Of a stretch of DNA of 64,000 nucleotides, positions 28,374 through 36,225 are shown piece after piece. The notes below the pieces were generated by a model. That model was given only the letters and a program-made list of their open reading frames with translations, did not search any database and was not told the DNA's origin. This DNA comes from Bacteroidetes bacterium OLB12. GTDB taxonomy: Bacteria > Bacteroidota > Bacteroidia > Cytophagales > Cyclobacteriaceae. How positions within the stretch are numbered: the stretch's first letter is position 1; each line of letters starts with the position of its first letter. The translations under genes and the position numbers were made by a program. The stretch lies in assembly GCA_001567185.1 (NCBI GenBank), contig LNFR01000052.1, positions 1 to 64,000 on the forward strand, in the 5' to 3' direction.

Positions 28374-29171
28374 GCAAAAAGAACACGGCTTGGAGTATCT
28401 GGCAGAGCACCACCAGATGAGCCATGCCCAGGCGTGTAAGGTGGTGGGCTGTTCGCGAACCAAAAGTACTACCAAAAGCGAATGCCCGCCAAGGATGCCG
28501 TAGTAAAAAAAGCGATTGAAGAAGTTATTGGCAGCAGCCGTAAAGGAAGAACGAAAGTGATTAAGCTGGTACAGAAAAAACATCCGGAATTAGGCGATAG
28601 CAAAATCCGCAGGGTCTATGAGAACGAAGGGTTTTCGTTGAGCAAAAGACTACGCAGGCGCATTAAGGACAATCCCGCTAATCCCATCTCTATTCCGCTC
28701 AAAGCCAATCAGGAATGGGCTATGGACTTCATGAGTGACGCGCTGGACAACGGACGAAGGATTCGCACCTTGAATATCATCGATCACTTCAACCGACAGT
28801 GTAAAGGCATTGAAGCAGATCTCAACTTACCGGCTCGTAGGGTGATCGAAATTCTTGAGCGTACTATCGAGCGTCATGGAAAACCCTTACGAATACGAAC
28901 CGACAATGGACCGGAGTTTCGCTCTAAACGATTTCAATTATGGATGAAAAACAACCACATAGAATGGAGTCGTATTCAAAAAGGAAAGCCACAACAAAAT
29001 GCCATCATCGAACGCTTCAATAAAACCTATCGTGAAGATGTATTGGACGCCAACTTGTTTTATTCCATTGAACAGGCTAATGAAGTAACAGCAAAGTGGG
29101 TAGATGATTACAACCAGGAAAGGCCACATCAATCGCTCAACTATCAAACTCCGATGGCGTATGCAGCGTAA
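28360..29171 (+). pseudogene. IS3-family transposase OrfB (DDE integrase), frame broken once
   Basis: The frame starts at VLTPEQKEHGLEYLAEHH from the expected frameshift point, reads to CSRTK, and loses frame at AAAAG (28462-28466). The rest is open from ATG 28482 to TAA 29169-29171. The integrase core is complete in that part: WAMDFMSDAL with the first Asp, RTDNGPEF with the second, and IIERFNKTYREDVL with the Glu, followed by a typical C terminus (WVDDYNQERPHQSL). Adding one A near 28462 restores the usual HTH_21-rve protein. Whether this copy is dead or merely mis-assembled cannot be decided here. Confidence 0.88.
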
Positions 29172-29372
29172 GGTTTTCTTAGGCATACAAACTCTTGGAA
29201 TGATCCAAAAGAAAAGCCCCGCACAAAAGGCAGGGCTTGACCATTCCAGTCGGTTGAACCTAACCCTGTCAGGTTGCTCCTCAGCAGAGCCTACTTCCGT
29301 TTCAGTTCAACAATGCAAAATTCAAATCATTAATCTATATTTACAACCTGTCAAAATTATCAGCCATTTACC

Positions 29373-29473
29373 TAAGCAATGAAAATGCTATCTTGGAGAT
29401 GTGTGGAAACCTACCCCACGGAGTCCCTGCCAGCCTCAGGCAAGCCCGAGGCGGGAGACTCCGCCTGGAATAG
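29373..29473. repeat. Interspersed repeat, copy B, right part
   Basis: Continues copy B after the IS element: CAATGAAAATGCTATCTTGG and GATGTGTGGAAACC match copy A directly after its TAAG. The end carries an inverted repeat (CGGAGTCCCTGCC against GGCGGGAGACTCCG). It stops a few bases before the next gene. Confidence 0.8.
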
Positions 29474-29476
29474 TAA

Positions 29477-30439
29477 TTGAAATTATTTAATGTGTCCCAA
29501 AGTTGTATTTTACTTTTTTTATTGCTTGTAAACTTGCCATTATCAGCGCAAGAAATAAGAGGATTGAAAGGATATGTTTTGACTTTTGATAATATTCCGA
29601 TTTCGGATGTGCACATCTATATTGGAAATACTTCTAATTTGAGTTGTATTTCAAATACAGATGGCAGTTTTGAAATGAGAAGCTCAGTTCTTGAGCCTAA
29701 CACTGTTATTCATTTTGAACATATTTCGTATAAGGAATTATCATTATCCTATTACGAGATACTACAAGCAGAAGGAATAGTTCAAATGCAGGAATCCGTA
29801 CGATTTCTGGACCAAGTAACCGTACACCCATTAACTGCAAAACAAATGTTTCTAGCGGCTATGGAGAATATGAGAAAGGTAAGTATAAACAACCCATTGT
29901 TTTCAATACATACTACCTGGAAAGCCAATGCCATGGTTAATGATTCTATACATATCCAATCATTATTGGATTCATTAAATAGAAATACTTTGCAAATCCC
30001 TATTCTAGATACGATTGGTACTGAGGGTTACTTTGATTATGTCAGATCTCAAGCGGCCGTATTTAATAGTACAAACCAGGATGATTATTCTTTTGAGTAC
30101 GTAAATTCTGATACATTATCACCTGTTCATACACTAATAAAATGCTCTAATAGGAATATCAGAGGAAACGAATTTCTAGTAACAGTAAATAATAACGATT
30201 TCAGTATACGAAAGGTCGGATTCCGTTATTTGTGGATTGGGGCCTCTCATATATTGACAAAAGATTTGCGGTACAGAATCTCTACTTTGTGTGGCGAATC
30301 TGTCTATGATGTAGAGTCAAAAGGCCTTGTTAGCATAGAGGCCAAGGCAGTTGTCTTTATTGGTATTTATGACTCCATAAATCGAAAGTTTAAACCTATA
30401 ATGACTGCGGAGAAAGAGTATTATGGGAGGCAGTTATAA
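29477..30439 (+). CDS. Secreted protein with carboxypeptidase-regulatory-like domain
   Basis: 320 residues with a signal peptide (ILLFLLLVNLPLSAQ, cleavage after about residue 24) followed by a CarboxypepD_reg-like beta-sandwich (LKGYVLTFDNIPISDVHIYI, then NTDGSFEM and HISYKELSL, about 30-110), the domain that also opens TonB-dependent receptors in this phylum. The remaining 200 residues are unassigned. It is too short to be a receptor barrel. The start is TTG at 29477 or GTG at 29492; an ATG is lacking. It lies directly downstream of repeat copy B, is AT-rich, and is followed by repeat copy C after 20 bases. Confidence 0.7.
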   Translation: MKLFNVSQSCILLFLLLVNLPLSAQEIRGLKGYVLTFDNIPISDVHIYIGNTSNLSCISNTDGSFEMRSSVLEPNTVIHFEHISYKELSLSYYEILQAEGIVQMQESVRFLDQVTVHPLTAKQMFLAAMENMRKVSINNPLFSIHTTWKANAMVNDSIHIQSLLDSLNRNTLQIPILDTIGTEGYFDYVRSQAAVFNSTNQDDYSFEYVNSDTLSPVHTLIKCSNRNIRGNEFLVTVNNNDFSIRKVGFRYLWIGASHILTKDLRYRISTLCGESVYDVESKGLVSIEAKAVVFIGIYDSINRKFKPIMTAEKEYYGRQL

Positions 30440-30458
30440 CAGGCTTTGGAATACGCTC

Positions 30459-30667
30459 CCCCACTACTGCCGGTGTTCTTCCCAGCTTTGGTCAAATCAA
30501 ATTAAGTTGAACTGAATTAATTGTGAGTGTCTAGGAAGCATCCCCCATCATTCCCTGTCATTGCGGACAAGCAAACGAGCTTGAATTTGAAATCGTAATG
30601 AGTATTGTTGAGTCAGTTTTCAATCTCAGAACCTTGCGCGTTCCGCAATCCCGCGCACGGTATTAAA
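30459..30667. repeat. Interspersed repeat, copy C (left half only)
   Basis: Matches copies A and B from the GCCGGTGTTCTT hairpin arm through TTGAGTCAGTTTTCAATCTC and GCGCGTTCCGCAATCCCGC, then ends at CACGGTATTAAA. The right half is absent, and the hairpin's second arm is eroded (CCCAGC). It again starts directly after an accessory gene. Confidence 0.75.
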
Positions 30668-30690
30668 TTTCTTTTCAGCAAACACAAGGA

Positions 30691-31200
30691 TTAATAATCC
30701 TTTGTTACTTCATAGAGAAAAAATGGTGGCACCCTGTTGTAGGTTATTTTTTTGGTAGCAAAATTTAGCCTGATTACGTTAACACCATCCTTTACCTTGT
30801 AGTTTATTCTTTTTAAGTAATAGGAATTCAATGTCTCAAAAATATCCTGATCAAAACTGTATCTCTTTCGTACCAAAACTCCATTCCGATACTCTAATAC
30901 AATACTGGAGGGTTGTGTATTCAGGAAATTGAAGCCGGGATAATCAGCTGTGTAGAAATCCAATAAATCCCCATCAATAAATTGTCCATAATGATGGTAG
31001 TATTTTAAGTCAGCGTCAATTAAGGCAGAACCTAGCTGAACATCTTTAGCAAACAGATTAAACATGTAAGGCTCAGACTTTGCTACTTTGGCTGTTTCAA
31101 AATTTTCGATTTCCTGAACTATTTCAGGTGAGGGCTCACAGGATAAGCAAAGTAAAGCCAAGCAGAATAGGATACTATGCGTTTGCAAGATTACTGACAC
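30691..31200 (-). CDS. Predicted lipoprotein, function unknown
   Basis: 169 residues with a type II signal peptide ending LALLCLSC (Cys21 as the lipidation site). The mature part is rich in aromatic and charged residues and has no motif I recognise. It converges with the secreted protein gene upstream, repeat copy C lying between their 3' ends. Probably membrane-anchored and accessory. Confidence 0.7.
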   Translation of the reverse strand: MSVILQTHSILFCLALLCLSCEPSPEIVQEIENFETAKVAKSEPYMFNLFAKDVQLGSALIDADLKYYHHYGQFIDGDLLDFYTADYPGFNFLNTQPSSIVLEYRNGVLVRKRYSFDQDIFETLNSYYLKRINYKVKDGVNVIRLNFATKKITYNRVPPFFLYEVTKDY

Positions 31201-31250
31201 CGATTAATACTATACTGTGAGATAGCTAATTTAGTAATCTTGCTAAGTTT

Positions 31251-32897
31251 TTACAACGATACCCCTCTTTTCCACGGAATAAAATCATCTTGTTGTAGTT
31301 GCACCGCCTTGGGTTTAATGCGGCCGCTGGCTACTTCAATGATAAAATCAAGAATCTCAGCACCCAGTTGGTCTATCGTTTTTTCACCCGAAATGATGGG
31401 CCCGCAATTAATGTCAATAATGTCGGGCATTTTTTGTGCAAGCTTTGTATTGGATGAAAGTTTGATCACCGGCACAACCGGGTTTCCGGTTGGAGTTCCT
31501 AAACCGGTGGTAAACAACATCACATTGGCACCGGCACCGGCCATGGCCGTGGTGCTTTCCACATCGTTGCCGGGTGTGCATAATAGTGTAAGTCCGGAAG
31601 TTTTTACGTACTCACCATAATCCAATACATTGGTGATGGGCGAGGTGCCACCCTTCTTGGCCGCTCCGGCCGATTTCATGGCATCGGTAATCAAACCATC
31701 TTTAATATTGCCGGGCGAGGGGTTCATATCAAAACCAGAACCAACTGATTCGGCAGCCCGTGCATACGCCTTCATCAATTGAGTAAACCGGTTGGCTACC
31801 GTATCGTTTATGGTGCGGTTAATCAACTCCTGTTCCACTCCACACAACTCCGGAAACTCCGACAGAATGGTGGCTCCACCCAGGGCAGCAATCAGATCAG
31901 AAGTATGCCCAATAGCCGGATTGGCCGAGATGCCCGAAAACCCATCGGAACCACCACACTCTAACCCTACCACTAATTTGCTAAGGGGTAGGGGTTGGCG
32001 TGTTTGCCGGTTTACTTCCGTTAATGCTAAGAAAGTTTCGCGTATCGCGCGCGCCAGTAACTCTTGTTCAGTACCTTCGGTTTGTTGTTCAAACACAAGT
32101 AATGGTTTTGCAAAGCCCGGGTTATGTTGCTGAAGTTGCTGGCGCAGAATACTTGCCTGTGCATGCTGGCAGCCTAAACTCAACACAGTAGCTCCGGCTA
32201 CATTCGGGTTATTAATGTATCCGGCCAGCAAGGCGCACAACGCATCCGAATCCTGGCGCGTGCCCCCGCAACCGCCTTCGTGGGTTAAAAATTTTATTCC
32301 ATCCAGGTTGGGAAAAAGTTTCTGCTGGGTGGTTTCTTCAAAAGTTCGTAAGGATGTGCCGGGAATTTTATTTTCTTCTCCCTTGCGGTATAGGTGTACC
32401 AGTTCCTGCACATAGTTTTTATACACGTTGTGCTTTCCAAAGCCGAGTGCTTCTTCAAATGCTTCGCGTATCACATTCACATTCCGGTTTTCACAAAATA
32501 CCAGCGGTACCACTATCCAGTAATTGGCCGTACCTGCCTGCCCATCCGGGCGCAGGTACCCCATAAAGGTTTTATCTAACCACGGACTTACATCCGGAGG
32601 TTGCCAGGTAACAGTTTTAGTTCTTCCTTCGTAAGGGGCAGCTTCGTGTTTTACATTTTGCGTGGTGATGGCATCCCCGGCTGAAATGGTAGTGATTGCT
32701 TTTCCTACAACTACCCCATACATAATTATCGCTTCTCCGGGTTGCAGGGTATGTTCGGTAAACTTGTGTTTGGCCGGAATGGTGTGCCTGAGTGTAACCT
32801 TGTTGCCATTGCAATTAATTGTTTCGCCAGCGGGCAAATCGGTTAGCGCAACCCAAACGGTATCGGCCGGGTTAATCTTTAGCACACGTACGCTCAT
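31251..32897 (-). CDS. uxaA: Altronate dehydratase (UxaA family)
   Basis: UxaA dehydrates D-altronate to 2-keto-3-deoxygluconate in galacturonate breakdown. The 548-residue protein is full length: an N-terminal SAF-like domain (about 1-95), then the main domain with GYLRPDGQAGTANYW, THEGGCGGTRQDSDAL and the family signature ECGGSDGFSGISANPAIG. Galactarate dehydratase (GarD) is a close relative, so the exact sugar acid is inferred. The gene is divergent from a KDG kinase and a KDPG aldolase, and the 71-base gap between them must hold both promoters; that context favours a hexuronate pathway. Confidence 0.88.
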   Translation of the reverse strand: MSVRVLKINPADTVWVALTDLPAGETINCNGNKVTLRHTIPAKHKFTEHTLQPGEAIIMYGVVVGKAITTISAGDAITTQNVKHEAAPYEGRTKTVTWQPPDVSPWLDKTFMGYLRPDGQAGTANYWIVVPLVFCENRNVNVIREAFEEALGFGKHNVYKNYVQELVHLYRKGEENKIPGTSLRTFEETTQQKLFPNLDGIKFLTHEGGCGGTRQDSDALCALLAGYINNPNVAGATVLSLGCQHAQASILRQQLQQHNPGFAKPLLVFEQQTEGTEQELLARAIRETFLALTEVNRQTRQPLPLSKLVVGLECGGSDGFSGISANPAIGHTSDLIAALGGATILSEFPELCGVEQELINRTINDTVANRFTQLMKAYARAAESVGSGFDMNPSPGNIKDGLITDAMKSAGAAKKGGTSPITNVLDYGEYVKTSGLTLLCTPGNDVESTTAMAGAGANVMLFTTGLGTPTGNPVVPVIKLSSNTKLAQKMPDIIDINCGPIISGEKTIDQLGAEILDFIIEVASGRIKPKAVQLQQDDFIPWKRGVSL

Positions 32898-32968
32898 GGT
32901 AATCTTATTGATGTGAAGGTATAAATTTTTAATGTTTAAGATGTACTTTTAAAACGGATTACCAACAA

Positions 32969-33964
32969 ATGAAAAACGTTATTTCACTAGGCGATGTGAT
33001 GATGCGCCTTTCCACCCCGGGCCACGCTCGCTTTATTCAGTCAGAAAGCTTTCAGGTGCGGTATGCCGGCTCGGAAGCGAACGTAGCCGCTGCGCTGGCT
33101 GGCTGGGGTATTTCTTCGGCACACGTAACACGCTTCCCTGAAAATGATTTTGGCCGGGCCGCCACCGAAGCCTTGCGAAGATATGGTGTGAATACTTCAC
33201 ATATTATTTACGGGCCTGAACGATTAGGCGTATATTTTTTGGAGAACGGAGCCATGCAACGGGCTTCCCGCATTGTTTACGACCGGTACGATTCGGCTTT
33301 TAGTTTTATTAAACCCGGCATGCTAGATTGGGATGCTATCATGCAAAACGCTTCGTGGTTTCATTGGTCGGGAATAACACCGGCACTCTCGCAAGGTGCA
33401 GCCGATGTGTGTCGGCAAGCTATTGAAAGTGCCCGTAAGCACAACGTTCCGGTATCGGGCGATATTAACTATCGCAGAAACCTGTGGCAGTATGGGAAAC
33501 AACCCAATGAAATTATGCCGGCCCTCATCAGCCTGTGCGATTTGATTGTGGGCGATGTTCCTGATTTTGAAAATTGCCTGGGTATTTCCGGAAACGATTT
33601 TGAGTCGGTATGTAAAGCAGTAATAAAAGCAAACCCGGCCATTAAGCGCATCGCGGCCACCACGCGCGAGTCAATCAGTTCATCGCATAATAAAATTTCG
33701 GCATCCCTGTTTACAGGCAAGTCCGTTATCCAATCCAAAACGTACAACCTTACCCACATTGTGGATCGGGTTGGTGCAGGCGATGCTTTTATGGCGGGTC
33801 TGATTTATGGTTGGCTGCAATCAAAACCGGATGCAGATGCGCTGGAATTTGCAACAGCCTCCTGTGCTTTGAAACATACCATTGAAGGCGATGTAAACCT
33901 TTGTTCGGTTGAAGAAATTGAGGCCCTCGTTCGCGATGAAAATATTGGTAAACTTTTGCGCTGA
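32969..33964 (+). CDS. kdgK: 2-keto-3-deoxygluconate kinase (PfkB family)
   Basis: Phosphorylates KDG to KDPG. The 331-residue PfkB fold shows the N-terminal substrate region (GDVMMRLSTPG, then GSEANVAAALAGWG) and the anion-hole/catalytic motif DRVGAGDAFMAGLIYG near residues 265-280, with Asp as base. Neighbours UxaA and an aldolase make KDG the likely substrate among the sugars used by PfkB kinases. Its TGA overlaps the ATG of the aldolase (TGATG). Confidence 0.88.
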   Translation: MKNVISLGDVMMRLSTPGHARFIQSESFQVRYAGSEANVAAALAGWGISSAHVTRFPENDFGRAATEALRRYGVNTSHIIYGPERLGVYFLENGAMQRASRIVYDRYDSAFSFIKPGMLDWDAIMQNASWFHWSGITPALSQGAADVCRQAIESARKHNVPVSGDINYRRNLWQYGKQPNEIMPALISLCDLIVGDVPDFENCLGISGNDFESVCKAVIKANPAIKRIAATTRESISSSHNKISASLFTGKSVIQSKTYNLTHIVDRVGAGDAFMAGLIYGWLQSKPDADALEFATASCALKHTIEGDVNLCSVEEIEALVRDENIGKLLR

Positions 33965-34638
33965 TGAATTTTAGTAAACAGCAAATACTTTCCGCTATTC
34001 AGGAAACAGGTTTTGTGCCCTTGTTGTCGCACAACAATGCAGCGCTGGCACAACATGCCATGGAAGCGGCTTACCGGGGTGGTGTGCGTGCATTTGAATA
34101 TACCAACCGGCAACCCAATTCTTTTGAAGTGTTTACGCACTTGTTGAAAGCAGCAGCGCAACTTCCCGGACTAACCTTAGGCATAGGCACGATAATGGAT
34201 GCACCAACAACTGAAAAATATATTCAGGCTGGTGCGCACTTTATTATTTCGCCTGTTCTAAAACCGGAAATGGCATCGGTGTGTCATGCACACGATAAAC
34301 TTTGGATACCCGGTTGTGCTACCCTAACGGAAATAGTTACCGCAAAAGAATTAGGTGCTGCGTTAATAAAACTCTTTCCGGGGTCGGTATTGGGGCCGGG
34401 TTTTGTTAAAGCCATCATGCCGGTGGTGCCGGATCTAAAGTTGATGATAACGGGTGGTGTTGAACCCACAGAAAAAAGTATTTCCGAATGGTTTGGTGCC
34501 GGGGCCACGTGCGTGGGATTAGGCTCGCAGTTATTTACCAAAGATGTTTTTGAAAAACAGGATTGGAATAAATTGGAGCAAACAGTACGGTTTGTACTGG
34601 AGTTAATCCGGAGTATAAATCCTAAAACCACGGCATAG
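33964..34638 (+). CDS. eda: KDPG / KHG aldolase
   Basis: Class I aldolase that splits KDPG into pyruvate and glyceraldehyde 3-phosphate. The 224-residue beta-barrel keeps the catalytic Glu in VRAFEYTNRQ and the Schiff-base Lys in ALIKLFPGSVLGPGF; the phosphate-binding end is MITGGVEP and GLGSQLF. With kdgK and the divergent uxaA it completes the route altronate - KDG - KDPG - pyruvate plus triose phosphate. Isomerase and oxidoreductase steps for hexuronates are not in this window. Confidence 0.92.
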   Translation: MNFSKQQILSAIQETGFVPLLSHNNAALAQHAMEAAYRGGVRAFEYTNRQPNSFEVFTHLLKAAAQLPGLTLGIGTIMDAPTTEKYIQAGAHFIISPVLKPEMASVCHAHDKLWIPGCATLTEIVTAKELGAALIKLFPGSVLGPGFVKAIMPVVPDLKLMITGGVEPTEKSISEWFGAGATCVGLGSQLFTKDVFEKQDWNKLEQTVRFVLELIRSINPKTTA

Positions 34639-34688
34639 CCTGGTTCAAACTGGCTATGTTAGTGAAAGGCATTATACCCCGGTATAAT
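34634..34688. terminator. Two hairpins between convergent eda and purB
   Basis: CATAGCC (34634-34640) pairs with GGCTATG (34652-34658) across the eda stop codon, and ATTATACC-CC-GGTATAAT (34671-34688) is a perfect palindrome over the purB stop codon. Neither has a clear T-run. Their place between convergent ends suggests a 3'-end role. Confidence 0.4.
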
Positions 34689-36009
34689 TAAACGGTGAAA
34701 TTGCTTTTAGTCTTTCTTTCAATTCGTTTGTTACCTCCAGGCCATCGATAAACTGATGAATGCTGGCCTGGGTAATTTTTTCGTTTGTACGGGTAAGGGC
34801 TTTTAACGCTTCGTACGGGTTGGGATAATTTTCTTTCCGAAGCACAGTCTGGATAGCTTCGGCTACTACGGCCCAGTTTTCTTCCAGGTCAGCATCAATA
34901 GCCGCTTTGTTTAATTCCAATTTACCAATTCCTTTTTCGAGCGATTTAAGTGCAAGCAGGGTATGGCCGATAGGCACTCCAATGTTTCGCAATACCGTTG
35001 AGTCGGTAAGGTCGCGTTGCAGGCGCGAGATGGGAAGTTTGGCCGCGAGGTGTTCATACAAGGCGTTGGCGATTCCGAGGTTGCCCTCTGCGTTTTCAAA
35101 GTCAATCGGGTTTACCTTGTGCGGCATGGCACTGGAACCTACTTCTCCTGCTTTTATTTTCTGCTTGAAATAATTCATCGAAACATATTGCCATACATCG
35201 CGACTAAAATCTATCAGAATGGTATTAATGCGTTTCAGATTATCAAACAAGGCAGCCAGGTTATCGTAATGTTCAATTTGTGTAGTAGGGTTGCTGCGTT
35301 GTAACCCCAACTGCCGGTTCACAAAATCATCGGCAAATTCAACCCAATTGATTTGCGGATAAGCAATGTGGTGTGCATTAAAATTGCCGGTAGCGCCACC
35401 AAACTTGGCGGCATGGGGGATTGTATTCAGTAACTCAACTTGCTTTTGTAACCGAACCGCAAACACCTGAATTTCTTTTCCGAGGCGGGTGGGCGAAGCG
35501 GGTTGGCCATGCGTGCGGGCCAGCATGGCAATGTCTTTCCAGTCGCCAGCCAGTTTATTTAACGTGGTAATGATATTGGTAAAGCCGGGTAATAGCACCG
35601 CATCTAATGCTTCCTTCGCGGAAAGGGGAATAGCGGTATTGTTTACATCCTGCGAGGTGAGGCCAAAGTGAATGAACTCTTTAAATGCAGGAAGCCCCAG
35701 TTCGTCAAATTTTTTCTTAATAAAATACTCAACCGCTTTTACATCGTGGTTGGTTGTTTTTTCTATTTCCTTTACCGTCAAGGCATCTGCTTCGCTAAAG
35801 TTTTTATAGATGCTTCTCAGGGCTGCTATTTTATCGGTAGGAAATTTTTTCAGATCGGGCAAAACTGCCGTGAGGGCAATCAGGTATTCTATTTCTACCC
35901 GCACGCGGTAATGGATCAGGCCATATTCCGAGAAGTAGGGTGAAAGCGATTGGGTAGCAGAAGCGTACCGCCCATCAAGGGGCGAAAGAGCATGAAGCGA
36001 TGCGGACAC
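34672..36009 (-). CDS. purB: Adenylosuccinate lyase
   Basis: Catalyses two fumarate-releasing steps of purine synthesis (SAICAR to AICAR, and adenylosuccinate to AMP). The 445-residue fumarase-superfamily protein starts LHALSPLDGRYAS, has the TSQDVNNTA and ARTHGQPASPTRLGKE regions, and the signature SSAMPHKVNPIDFENAEGN with the mobile catalytic loop. Monocistronic as far as visible. Confidence 0.97.
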   Translation of the reverse strand: MSASLHALSPLDGRYASATQSLSPYFSEYGLIHYRVRVEIEYLIALTAVLPDLKKFPTDKIAALRSIYKNFSEADALTVKEIEKTTNHDVKAVEYFIKKKFDELGLPAFKEFIHFGLTSQDVNNTAIPLSAKEALDAVLLPGFTNIITTLNKLAGDWKDIAMLARTHGQPASPTRLGKEIQVFAVRLQKQVELLNTIPHAAKFGGATGNFNAHHIAYPQINWVEFADDFVNRQLGLQRSNPTTQIEHYDNLAALFDNLKRINTILIDFSRDVWQYVSMNYFKQKIKAGEVGSSAMPHKVNPIDFENAEGNLGIANALYEHLAAKLPISRLQRDLTDSTVLRNIGVPIGHTLLALKSLEKGIGKLELNKAAIDADLEENWAVVAEAIQTVLRKENYPNPYEALKALTRTNEKITQASIHQFIDGLEVTNELKERLKAISPFNYTGV

Positions 36010-36225
36010 GAGTTATCTGTTAAGGTGTAAAGATACAAAATTCAAGTTATCCGGTAAGCCAGCACCTGTTAGTGCATCTTAACCAGGTTGCGGTGCAGGT
36101 CATCTGTAATTTTTTTAAGACTTTTACCCGGTTGTTTAACATCCCCTTAACACCGTTCGTCAAAAACTCAAGAACTTTGCACTGATGCGGCCGTATAACG
36201 CTTTAACCTAATCTGCTTCCTATTC

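Larger units (their letters stand above)
28027..29372 (+). mobile_element. IS3-family insertion sequence (IS407-like), 1346 bp
   Basis: The ends follow from comparison with the uninterrupted repeat copy A. The element starts GGTACTAGGCTGC at 28027 and ends at 29372 with the imperfect inverse of GGTAAATGGCTGA. TAAG at 28023-28026 is repeated at 29373-29376 and occurs once in copy A, so it is a 4-bp target duplication, as expected for the IS407 group. Inside are an orfA with a helix-turn-helix and an orfB with a DDE integrase domain. Both the junction between them and the early part of orfB have lost one A, so this copy as written could not make a full transposase. Confidence 0.92.
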
